Assembly (NCBI RefSeq): GCF_035582795.1
Contig: NC_134371.1
Span: 49,021,001 to 49,085,000 of the forward strand
DNA from: Mycteria americana
Lineage: Eukaryota; Chordata; Aves; Ciconiiformes; Ciconiidae
Direction of reading: 5' to 3'
Length of the DNA stretch: 64,000 nucleotides
Below, in pieces: positions 1 through 11,200 of this stretch. The notes below the pieces were generated by a model. It ran no database searches and was not told the origin of the DNA. It saw only the letters and a list, made by a program, of their open reading frames with translations. A program made the position numbers and the translations under genes. The stretch's first letter is position 1. Every line of letters starts with the position of its first letter.

Positions 1-1039
1 CTTCTCTTAGTCTAGCTATTTAGAGTCCAAGGTACTAATGATTTCTCTGTGTGCAGATTTAAATGAAATCTTCACTCATTTTTGCATGGTAGCAAACCTG
101 CATTTTTTATATCTGATTTATAAGATTACCAAGAGATTCTTTTATGTTAAAAGAGATGACTCTTTTTCAGTGTACTGTATATCATCAGCTTGTAACTAGT
201 CTCTTTCTCTCTCAGGATCTTTCCCAGTCAAATATTTGGGTTAAATTTATCATATTATCTCTGTGAACCAGCAGTGAGAAAACAAAAAGAGAGACACTCT
301 GCTGTATAATGTATTTTTAAATAAAATAATTTTTCATTCATATCTAGTGTATTTTTTTAGATATCTGCTCTAGATATATTTTCGTTGATAGTGTACATAT
401 AATTAAATTATGATTTTAAGTCAACTGCATTTGGTGATGTTTCACAATTAACCAGGAATCCCCAGTTAACTACCTTCCCTTAGAGGTGGTTCTGGTGAAA
501 TTGAAAAGCAGGAGAGGAAGAGCGGTATTGCAGAAGAGTCCATAGCCTGTTGGTGAAGGACTCTCCCCAGGATGTCGACCGGCCAAGCTCCAGACCCTAC
601 TTTGATTGATTTTCAGAAGTGGCAAGAATTTACCTCTCCCACACCTGTACTTCTCCACTGCCGTGGAGCTTGGGCCTTCGCTCTTCCATTCTGGACCCGA
701 AAAAGCTTTCAGTAGGAACAGTTTGCCAAAACAAAAGTAAGTTGGCATTTTCTCACTAAAATGGCTTTTTGGTGGTTGCTTTTAAAAAAATCCCAGTAAG
801 GAGCCTATGCAAGGAGAGAAACAAGCATCATCCCTCATTCAGAGAATATTCGGGTGCAGAGTGGTTCCTAATAAAAACACTGTGGTTGAATCATTTCAGT
901 GGTTTTGAATGCAGCTGGTTTTATGATCCTCGTGGACCTTTTCTGTGTGTACTTCAGTGAAACAGCTCCACTCTATTTATAAATGAGATGTTTAAGAAGC
1001 ATCTCTAATGCTATATGCTGCTGTGCTCCTAAAAATGGA
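1..1039. other. Intergenic, no feature recognised
   Basis: AT-rich unique-looking sequence. Short open frames here show no motif or codon bias and are taken as chance. Confidence 0.7.
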
Positions 1040-1146
1040 ATTCATAAGGCATATGGGGACACCAGCTGGGCTCGTATCCATACCATTTTAGATTCCCTTA
1101 TATGTATTCTGCTGTTTGTTCATAATCATGAACTGCATAAGACATA
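1040..1146 (+). repeat. Diverged direct repeat, copy A
   Basis: This roughly 107-bp stretch aligns along its whole length with 2651-2757 in the same orientation, sharing words such as ACCATTTTAGAT and TTCTGCT. By eye about three quarters of positions agree. Directly after it, 1136-1176 resembles the start of copy A again (CATAAGACATAC...TCTGGGCTCACATC), so a partial tandem unit with a 93-bp period is also present. Family unknown: an old ERV LTR fragment, a MITE or a local duplication are all possible. Confidence 0.65.
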
Positions 1147-2650
1147 CGACAATAGCATCTGGGCTCACATCTCTTCAGCTTTTAAAAATGTTCATTTTAA
1201 CAATATGTATTAAAAGAGGATAATTTTGGTATTTTTCAGCTGCAATTTTCTTTGCTGTTTGCTGTTGCCTTCTAATTTTGTTGCTGTCCAAGATCACAGT
1301 GAGTGCGACAGTCCATTTGCACATTGTTAGCAGCGAGCTTTTTATACTCTTCTGAAGTCTAATTTTGGTATTTCTGAGGCTTGCCATGCAGAAAGCAGAG
1401 TACATTACATTTTAGGAACAGATAACCTGAGTCTGTTTTGATCAGATACATCCCTGGCCATCTGCATAGCCTTGGCCTTGGGGACACTCGGGAGCATCTG
1501 CAGGTGGAAGGGCAAGCAGAGCTCCAGACCTCTCAGCCCTGCAGCACCTCCCTCCAGGCACACCAAGAGCATTTTCACCAGGCTCTGCCTCTTGACAGCT
1601 GACTCGCCCCCAACACACCAGACTTTCCTGCTGTACACCAGCACTTTTCATCTCCCCTCAAGTACCTTTGAGAAACTGGACAGATCAGGCAAGATACCGT
1701 GCCCTCACCCCAAAGTGTGCTACAAGCACAACTGCAGCTGGAGCCAGCGGCTGCCCAGTTCTCACTTGGACAAGTGGAAAGCCAAATGAAGGAGGACCTA
1801 TCATGGCTTCAGCTTTTGGCCTTCTCCTCCACTTTCTAGGCCTTTTGGTTTTCAGGGACTTCCACAAAGGAAAGGAAAGGAAAGCTTCAGTCTCTCTGCC
1901 CATTTGAACCTCTGCTGCATGCCTAGGGTTGTGCAAGCTTTACTCTTGCTATGGGCTACCAGGGACTTTCCGCTAAAACACAGTGTTGCCTTTTTGTCAT
2001 CCTCTCCTGCGTGAGGGTGGCTGAAAAAGCTCCTTAGGGTTTCCAGGCTTGACCTGATGTTCTGGGAAGAGGAAACTGTGAACACCCCAGAAATACTCTT
2101 GTCCGGGTGGGATCTGGAAGCCCTAGTCTGACTGTGTGATAAGCCTGGTTGTTTCCTCAGCACTCGCTGAGTTGCCATGCCAAGGTACGACTCTAATAGG
2201 TTTGCTTTTGATACTAAACTGCCTCTATTTGCTTCATCATGAAGCCCCAGTCCATTTCCAACACAGAGGATTAGGTACTTGGTTCCCTGCTCAGTACTGG
2301 AGCTTGTTCTCTCTCTGTAGAGAATCCTAGGAAGCGCAGCATATCCTGTATGAAAACTGTCCCCAGTGTCTGATGAACACTATCCCAGACAAGTTGGTGG
2401 TAAGATAGTTGTCATTAAGGCTAGCCTCAAAGATGCTTAGCTCCCACTTGCCTAAAAGGATATCATGATCCAGGCATGTTTGATGATCACTCTAGCTGGG
2501 AGCAATATAACCGGTTAGTGCCCAGGCTCCAACTACTTTTTTTCTGAAGATGATGGTGACATCCAATTCTCTGCCTATCATGTCCTTGAACTCAATTTCT
2601 TCCATTCCGGTTGTCGGCTCTTGATACTACATTCTGCTGTGAGATGGGAT
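1147..2650. other. Interval between the two direct repeat copies
   Basis: The partial third repeat unit lies at 1136-1176. A moderately GC-rich patch at 1450-1800 gives overlapping open frames in several directions, none with a recognisable domain. If the flanking copies are ends of one old element, this would be its decayed body. Confidence 0.5.
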
Positions 2651-2757
2651 ATTCATGAGGCATAATGGGAGAGCAGCTGTGTTCATTGGCAGACCATTTT
2701 AGATACCCTTACATGTCTTCTGCTCTTGGTCTGTTATCACTAGCTGTGTAAAACATT
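2651..2757 (+). repeat. Diverged direct repeat, copy B
   Basis: The partner of 1040-1146, 1.6 kb downstream in the same orientation. It starts ATTCATGAGGCATAATGGGA and runs through ACCATTTTAGATACCCTTAC to a final AAAACATTAGG. It could be a second copy of an unrecognised repeat, or the other end of a decayed element spanning 1040-2757. Confidence 0.65.
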
Positions 2758-5700
2758 AGGAAGTAAGTTAATCTAATTGAATTAGAACAATTTAGTTCCG
2801 AATAAAAGTATACACCCAGAGGTTTTATATGATTCTAACTAATCCACAGCAAATCTCTAGCTAATTCAGATAAACTGTCCTGAATTGTCCCCTGTGTGGA
2901 CAAGTCCTAAGCCTTTTTTTTCCCAGAGGAGCTCTACTGTTGTAATATCTTCCCCCAGTAACTATAGCCAGAATAGCCTGTGGCAGCCAGTTTCCTGAGG
3001 TGATCACATCAGCAGAATAATCATCTCTAAATTATGCAGCTCCTAGTGGCTTCATTAGTGGACTGGGTGCAGAGGACGGCTCTTGTGTTCAGAAAGTGAT
3101 TAAGAATGGGCATAATGGTAATCTCCAACTGTGAAATTACTGAATCCATCGTCTAAGCTGGGGGTTTCAGTAGAAGGCCCAGTAAAGAGCTTTAGTTCCC
3201 AAAACCAAATTCTTTGCACCAGTGTTCTCATCTGATAACATTCAGATCTAAATAAATAAACAAAAATAAGAAACCCAACCCTTTTTCTGACAAATCTCTC
3301 CCTAAATAACAATGTTATACCTATATACATACTCTCTTGCAGCTACAGGGAACTTGTAGCCTTGCTGGCAATCTTTAACGTGGCTCTGAATGTGAGATCC
3401 TTGAGTTGTGAATTCCTAGGATTGCTCTGAAGTAGGCAAATAACCCTAAAAAAGAGCGTAAACATGTCTACAACTGTAAAAGAAAAAACTAAAGAGCTAC
3501 AAAATGAGAAGGGGATGAATTTCAGAAGCAGGGAAAATGACTTCTTACACTCTTTAGCAAATGTGCCAATTTGAGGTAGATTTGCTATATTTTTCTAACA
3601 TAAAATATCAATACTTTAGTGGGTGGCATTTCTACATTTTTTAAATACGGCATTAGAAGAGAACTGCTCCTCTTCGTCTGCTGTTTCTGCTAAGAAATCA
3701 TCTGCTGTTTCATCCTCTTTTGCTACTGTTGCTTAAGGAAGCAGCTACTGCTCCTTCCTTAGCAACCTCTATTTATACAGTAGCAACTGACAACTTAAAG
3801 ATATTCTATTCAAATATTCTAAAAATAAGTCTGATGTGATGAGAATGAAGTGCTTATTTAGAAAAACAAAAGAAAAGCCCCTTTGGCTCTCACTGAAGAC
3901 AGGGGACTTGAAGTTAATCCTGGCAGGAAACACCAGGAATAAAACCTTTGCCTTGTGGCAATACTTTGCGTTGTTGTCAAGACAAGGTGATAGATCTTTT
4001 TTGAGATTAATACACATTTTTTTCTGAGCAATTAGAGAAAACATTATAAGGATGTAGTCTTGGAGCATATAGTCTTCCAGAGAGAAACAGAGAATGTCCT
4101 TGGTTTTGTATTATATTTATTCTGTGGAGCCACACTCAAAGACAGTGAACACCAGTGCAGAAGAGGGGGAATAGAAAGACTAAACAAACTATATATTGTC
4201 AATGGAGGGCGAGAGCTTTCCCACGCTGAGTCTTTTCAGGAAAGAAACCAAGTGAGTAGGGACTTGATGTCAGCTGATCGTGTGACAGAATTCTGTCACC
4301 CTGGGTCTCCTATGGGAATGTTGCCTGCTTATAATGTATACATTTCAGTCAATTACCATTTTGCTTAGAAGAACAGATAATAACGAGATGTTTGATCTTC
4401 AGTTCTTTGTCAGATTAAGAGAAGTCGGTACTCCCATGGCATTGGACACTATGCTGCTGCTTTTTATTTGCTGCCTGATGACCTGCCTTCCCTGCATATT
4501 TAAGGTAAAAGGCTGTGTTCTGCATTTTTGAATTAATAAAATGGAATTTTTTGTCAGGAATCTGGTGATCTGCATGTAGAGGTTAAGAAAATCTCTCTCA
4601 TGGATGTCATTTCTTTTGAAAATTGGGATTGTAAACTCACTTCTGCCTGTATACTGCTATAAACCTGAAACTAAAAGCTTCCAATAGTTGAGGGGAAGGG
4701 TCACCTCTACAGGCTCAATGAAAGAGCCAGCTTCTACAAGTCTTGAGCACTGCGGTGGGCGATACCACAAGGTTTTGGTCACCTACAAGGCTCTTTATGA
4801 CCTGCTTAATCTCAAGTGTGTGATTTGATTTCCAAACATACCACTCACTTCACTATGGTTGTGGTTTCAGTTGGAAGGGAGATCGCTGAGAAACATACAC
4901 ATCAACACAAAAGAGAACAGTACTAAAACTTTCCTCTTCATCCTCACTGGCCTTTAGTATACCTGCTCCTTTTGTTATATGGCTCTGTGCTCTGTCTTCA
5001 CTTCTTCACTCTGCTTCTGGCATTTATCTTTCTCATTAGATGTTACATATTGCTGTGTCACATTGTGTAATAACCAGCAAGTGTAGTTGGACTTAGGCCT
5101 TTGCCAACATGAAATGGATTTTTCAGGTGCAGATATGAATATGAAAGTAGAAAAATGTGATGAGGTACCAATTATTTTAATGGGAGTAGAGCAACAGCAG
5201 AAAATTAGATTGTTTCAGAAAAAACGGAGGGGTAAGGAAAATTTGATAACAAACATGAGTGAGATCATCTAAGCTAAAGGTTTAAATCTGAATACAAGTG
5301 GAATTTCAAAGGATATAATGTGCAATGACTTTATAGACAGTGGATGAGAATTTCCTCTACACCTGGTAAAGCAAACAGATCATACTAGATTAATTCACCA
5401 CACTGCAGATCCTACAGACAGTGGTCTGACAATCATGTTTACAGGCACAAATATGGCCTGAATTTGTGACGAGTCACAAACTAATGGGAAAGCAAAGATG
5501 TGCAGGGCTGTGTATATCATGCCTTCTCCAATATAGCAGAAAAGCAAATTGGTCAAGAAAGGACTAGATACTGCTCTTGTCTATTCTGGTTTGTGTAACT
5601 CCGGGTCGGAGTCAGGGGACTTGTTCCAGATTTAAATGGGAGACATAGTGGGGGTTGGGAGGGTGGTTTTGTATTTTTTTATCATTTACAAATCAGACCA

Positions 5701-7249
5701 TACGTTGTTAATTCTTTCAAATACATATGGTATTTGGGAGCAGCACTCCAGATATGACAAATGGCCCTTTCCAAAGCAAGCTTCTTGTGTGGAGCTACTC
5801 AAAGGAAATCACCAACTAAGATGTACGGGAGATAATGGGAAAATCCCAATCATCATCACTCCCCTTCCCCACCTTGTGTCCTCCTGCTTTGAGAGGTCCC
5901 CTTTCTGCTTTCTGAAACTCATACCCCACCCTGATCAGGCTTTGAATTAGACCTGGAACGTAGGCTACCCGATGCGAATCCAGTACCTCCTCTCCCGCAC
6001 ATCTCTCCTCTGCTGTCGCGCCCACTCCAGCCAGCACTCCCAGGCCATTAGCGAGGCTTCAAAAACAGCCCTTGCATCAGCTGTGAGGAGGACACAGGAG
6101 AGCTGCAGCTTCCCCTGTCACTGCTGTTCTGCAGCTAGAGCTGAGATACACAGCCATGCTCCCTCCTACTGCGGTAAAAGGATACCAAATGTCTTCGGCA
6201 GGACAGCACAATGTGGGAAACCGGGCCGTGGTCTTGGCTGCTGATGAGTATTTGCACATTTGTATGATTATGTTGGTGTCATTCTTCCTGACAGACCTCG
6301 TTGTGACAGGAGGCTGCAAGCTCACATAGGTCTGTGGTTAGCCCTGGAAGAGGGAAAGGCTCTTTCACCTGCCAGGTGGGGAGTGGAACTGTCATGTGAA
6401 TATATCAGCTGTGTCTCCCAGAAGGTTTAAGACATCCTGGCATAGTCCTTTTCCAGGACAGTATGTTATGAGAATAGGCTTTCGGTCCATCATTTCTTAT
6501 TCCTTGAGTATGAGATAGATGTGATTTCTAGTCATTCTCTGTAACAGATGCCGTCTTTGTATTCGTATGCCAGTTTCTTAGTCTTGATTACTTTTTGAAC
6601 TTATTCACTCTTCCATATTGGTCTTTTATTGTTGTTATTACCAGATGGCATAAAGAGCTTTGCAGCATACATTAAACTAGCTTTAAAAAATTTCCATTTC
6701 CCTTCAGCGCCATTCCTCTCTGCTGAGTTTTACACTTCAGCAGTGTTTGAGCATGTTATCTTCCTCACTGTTTGGTGTTGGTTTGTAGCTTAGCATTTGG
6801 CTTAGAATATATCGTAGACAAACAGATAGCTTTGCCCTGCACTTTTCAACACCTAGGCTCCTGTCTCCCTGTGGCAGTGGAGGAACTATGACATTCTGCC
6901 ACTTTGTGCGTTATTGGACGTGAGCGCTGGTTTCAGTGCAGAGGTACAGGCAAGGAGAAATGTGAGACTTTCCAAAAGCAGGGCGAGACCTCTGGGTCCA
7001 GGCAGGGTGTCCTCATAGCTCTCCTGGCACAGTCACTCATGAGACTGAGGAAGCTCTGTCACAGGCAGGTGCAGTCCTTTTGGAGCCCTGTACTCATGGT
7101 CAGTGCTATCGTCGCAGTAACAGCTGTGTTCTTCTGTTTTGCCCATTCACTTCTGTTTCTGTATCAGCAGGGTCAAAGCAGATTAAGTAATGCCAGAAAC
7201 ACACAGGCTCCCTGACACTTTTTCATTTTCTGTTGTCTGCCTCTTCATG
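2758..7249. other. Intergenic, no gene recognised
   Basis: Mostly AT-rich DNA with a slightly GC-richer section at 5860-6240. I see no exon-like conserved protein segment, RNA gene or named repeat. Confidence 0.65.
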
Positions 7250-7325
7250 CGAGCACGCAACATGCTGATACGTCAGTGGAAGTATCGCCGCATCTGTTTT
7301 CACATCCATCCTTCGGACACGACCG
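7250..7325. promoter_or_regulatory. CpG cluster with CRE-like TACGTCA (candidate)
   Basis: Eight CpG dinucleotides fall within about 76 bp, and TACGTCA, a CREB/ATF-like half-site variant, lies at 7269-7275. The surroundings are CpG-poor. It could be a small regulatory element or a fragment of an unrecognised insertion; it ends about 430 bp before the LTR. No transcript start can be shown. Confidence 0.25.
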
Positions 7326-8046
7326 ACCATGTTTTTACCAAGGAAGCAACAGAATATTGACTCTCTTTTCCTCGTCTTACTCCCTTCCTCTAGTGACTCT
7401 CCCACTACTGTTAGTCCCTTTGACTTTGGTTCCATTTTAACAAGGACCAATACGCAATGGGAGTAGCACTGTTTATGACTGTATTTGCCTTGTTACTACA
7501 TAGCTGGCTACAAGTGTGACATGACTTATATCTATTAGACCGTAGATTCTTTGCACTATGAATGGTCTGTATCTGGGTCTGCAAGGCATCTCATCAAATC
7601 GAGCTTTCATCCCAAATGGGACCTTTAAATGTCATCCAGAATCGTCTACAGACACTTTTATCTGTCTAGGAGACATTTGGGACCCCACTGCTGAGCACAG
7701 TATCTGCAGACCTGGAACAGTAGACATCGCACTGAGATGCTCCAGCCAGCCTGTTGTGAGAGACTGAAAGAGTTAATGCCTCAAACATTGTGGCGACTTG
7801 AGGCGCTATTTGCATGGCGACGGCAGGTCGGCGAGCACGGGGTAGGGGAGAGCGAGAGCAGGACGCGGAGAGCGAGTCGAAGGCCGCGCACTTCCGGGTT
7901 CTGCCGGACCTTAAGGGAGCTTGCAACTGCCCGAGAGACTCCTCGTGACCACCCCCCTCCCCCCGCGCCTGCGCAGAGGACTGAGAACTTTCTAGAACAA
8001 GAACCATGTAAGTTCTGAAGGGGCGTACCTGGAGGGGGGATTAGCT

Positions 8047-8054
8047 TATAAAAG
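8047..8054 (+). promoter_or_regulatory. LTR TATA box
   Basis: TATAAAAG lies about 295 bp into the LTR and 107-114 bp before the LTR polyadenylation signal, as expected for the U3/R arrangement. Transcription would start near 8075-8080, within or next to the C-run. Confidence 0.7.
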
Positions 8055-8069
8055 ACATACACCACCACT

Positions 8070-8084
8070 CCCCCCCCCCCCCCC
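8070..8084 (+). repeat. C15 homopolymer within the LTR
   Basis: Fifteen consecutive C residues just downstream of the LTR TATA box, preceded by a CACCACCACTC stretch. Such runs are unstable in replication and sequencing, so the exact length is uncertain. Confidence 0.9.
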
Positions 8085-8160
8085 GATTGCCAAATCGCCT
8101 TTCTTCGTTCATTAACTTCGCGGGTTCGTTAAGTTTGTCCGTTTGTGGAATTCGCCAGTT

Positions 8161-8166
8161 AATAAA
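8161..8166 (+). terminator. LTR polyadenylation signal AATAAA
   Basis: AATAAA sits downstream of the TATA box inside the LTR and would define the end of R about 15-20 nt later. A T/G-rich stretch follows, as expected of U5. Confidence 0.65.
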
Positions 8167-8299
8167 GTTGCTGGCCAGACTGTTCCTCTGAGTCATTGTC
8201 GTGACTCTACCGACCACGCGGCTTTGCCGAGCAGAGATCGGCTTTTGTTGGTACTCAAACAGTCGGGGAATTGAAAAGATTCACCCCTCTCGCAACCCA

Positions 8300-11200
8300 C
8301 TGCCTGGAACGAGACACCTGTGAACATGAAAGGACAGGCCAGGATATACGAGCATCTTTTATGCTGCTGAACTGTGCTGCTTATGACTTAAAATTGAGAT
8401 TACTGTGAAAGGAGGAAGGCATGAAAACACAAAAAGGAGAGAGAAAGAAATCTGGCTACAGATTTTAAGAGCTATTTAGATATTAAGATTCTGAAGGGGA
8501 AAAGTTGCTTACTGAAGTAATTAAGCATATCAGATGAAAAATTACAAAAAAACACTCCACCAAAAAGGGAGCTTTCCAAATATTTTATCAAAGAAACCAT
8601 GTAAACACAAAGAAATGCAAATAGATTTCTGCCTTTTTTCTGAGACTAAGCCTTTTGCTGTCCCATCCTATGCAGGAAATTGCAGTCTATGATCAGTGTA
8701 CAAAAGTATAAATTGACTATATTTACAGACTATATTTATGTAACAGGGATTTGTTTTCTGACCTGCTGTTCCCTGAATGGAGCTCATCATGATCACTATG
8801 TGCAATCAAGTGGAGTTTTGCTGAATATGGGTGTGCAGCCAGGACTTCTGATATCAGCTAGATAAAAAGCAGCTTAGGAGCGGAAGGTGGTGGCTACTGA
8901 ATCCATCATTCACTGATTCCCTTTTCACACACCCATGCTCCTACAAAGAGAGATTATAACCAAATCACTCAATTTATGACCTTAGCAATAGAAACTGCCA
9001 CTGTTGGTAATAGCATTACAGTTTCTAATTACAGCAGTTGAGAGGCTTCTAGATAAACGAACAGGCAATTTAGATGCAGTTTGACCCTAGGTATCAGAGC
9101 CCTGGTGTTTCTCACTGCTCATTTATTTCTGGAGATGTCTAGGAGAAGGATTTGTCAGGCTGAGGGGACATGAGGAAAGTAGTTCTATAGCTGTGCGAGT
9201 GCTAACTCAGCATTTTGAGTAATGACGTAGGGGTCCAGATAAGGTCAGGTCAATCAGATAAGGTACTCTGCCTTACAGGACTCTGTAGCTATGAGAAGGT
9301 GCTATAGGAGGATTCACACTTGTCATCTATTAAAGCAATTGGTCATTGTGGTATCTAAAAGCAAAATTATGGTAAGAGACCTTTTTTTCATCCTAGTATG
9401 GTCACCTGCTCCCTGCTACACCTGTCCAGCCCACGGATATTTCTAAAGCACTTGGGAGACTCCAGAGAAGGCAAAGTTTGGTTTGAAGGAACTGAGGGAG
9501 CTTTCAGGGTTTTGTTCTCTGTAATAGTTGTGTTGTGCATCTTTTAGTACCTTGCCTCAGAGTTAGCCTAATGAACCAAAGCTTGCAGAGTGGAAGTGCA
9601 AGATCCTGCCAACGGAAGACCTTGGCGTGAGCTGGCAGATAAGTAAACCCTTGAGAATTAGTGGCAGACAGTAAAAATTACTGGAAAGACATTGAATTTT
9701 CTTGAAACTTAAAAAAATAATGCATTTCTCCTTTATGTTGATTTTCTAGGTACTCCTGTGGCAAAGACTAAACAGAGAGGAAACACTTAAAGCCATATTT
9801 CCTCAAAACAAAAATACCGTTTAATAGTTGTTTTATTTTCCTGTGTTCCTATTTCTTTCACCTGACACAATCCTAAAACAATTGAAAAAAACTCTCAAAT
9901 ATATGCTTGCTTATAAGATGCTTAAACAGATGTGTAAAAATGGCAGGTGATTTTGGCTTGCTGGATGTTGACCAATGTGGTCACCCAAGTAATTAGAACA
10001 CATTGCAGTTTGACTAGTTTTTCAGCCAAAACAGCCGATTTGATTCTTATGCATTAGTTTTGATAGAAAAGGTCCTGGTCCCTTGGCTGGTCTTCCCTGA
10101 CTCTAATTAAAAACTGCTCATCGCCCTAGGGAATCCACTCTTCAGGAAACTTGCTCTTTTCAGCAGCAAAGAAGCAGCTGTTGGAAGTGAGCAATACTCT
10201 TGTTTCCATTTCTCTGTTCTCCTGGCCTTCCTGTCTCAGCTAGTATCAAAGAAGCAGGAGGTTTCAGACAACAGCAAAAATAACATCTGAGTCCATCTTT
10301 CTCCTCCGCTATTCTTCAAAAATGATATTGTAAAGGTCACCTTTGGTGCAGGTATAAGTTGTAGCTATGTCTTGCTTCCTTTTCTAAATGGAGTTTAGTC
10401 TGAGTTGTAGTCCACGATGAGTTGTAGTCCATTTTGATGCGAAGATCTGTAGTACATTTTGTGTTCTGGCTAACCTCCAAGTATATTCTGCCTGGCTTAA
10501 TTTACTCAGTGCCACCAACAGACTAATATAGTTTTCACTCCCTGTTCTCCGATTTGGTATGGTGTTGCTGCGCACCACTAAAACAGCCAGTCCAAGGTAG
10601 TCACTGGGCAAAACCGGCAGTGGCTAAAGGGGCTGTCTCTCCTGGGGCCAGGCACTCAATACCCAGCGACGCAGTGCTGGACGGTGGTCTGGGCTTGCTG
10701 GCTTAGAGGATATTGTTGCCGAGGTCCTTAGACAGCTTTCACAAGAATGATAGATGCATAAACTGTGTCCGGACTATTTTTTGAGCATGAAATCTGCCTC
10801 ATGTTTACCCTGTTTGGAAACGCTTTCATGAACCATGAAGGAGAAACGTGAGGAGAAATATTACAAGGAAAGCTCCATCTGTGGGCAAGGAGACCCATAA
10901 ATTCATTTTGAAAGGCAGCTAGTAGTTTACTATGTTTCCTATTTACATATTCTGTAGCCTACTTAGCAGTGCCTTTCAGGGTTCGGTTGAAGTCTGTGGC
11001 AGAGACTGGTGGCTAAGATTTCTCACACCTTGGTATCTGTCTTACTATAGAAAATAGAATTAACTGAAGAATAGTGAAATAAATACGTGAAACGTATTAT
11101 TGTAAAGTGTGAAAGTGCAAGGGGAGAGGCGAGGAGTACAGAGCTGGGAATATGGAAAGTGTGTTTTAAGCAGGACATTCAGTCTGGAAAGCACTGAATA

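Larger units (their letters stand above)
7752..8299 (+). mobile_element. Solo retroviral LTR (endogenous retrovirus remnant)
   Basis: This 548-bp block begins TGTTGTGAGAG and ends CTCTCGCAACCCA, imperfect inverted termini starting TG and ending CA. It has a TATAAAAG box at 8047-8054, a C-run at 8070-8084 and an AATAAA at 8161-8166, the order expected for U3-R-U5 on the plus strand. The flanks CAGCC and CTGCC could be a 5-bp target duplication with one mismatch. It is much richer in CpG than its surroundings. No primer-binding site or gag/pol/env sequence follows, so it is a solo LTR, probably left by LTR-LTR recombination. I cannot name the family. Short open frames inside it are shadows. Confidence 0.82.
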
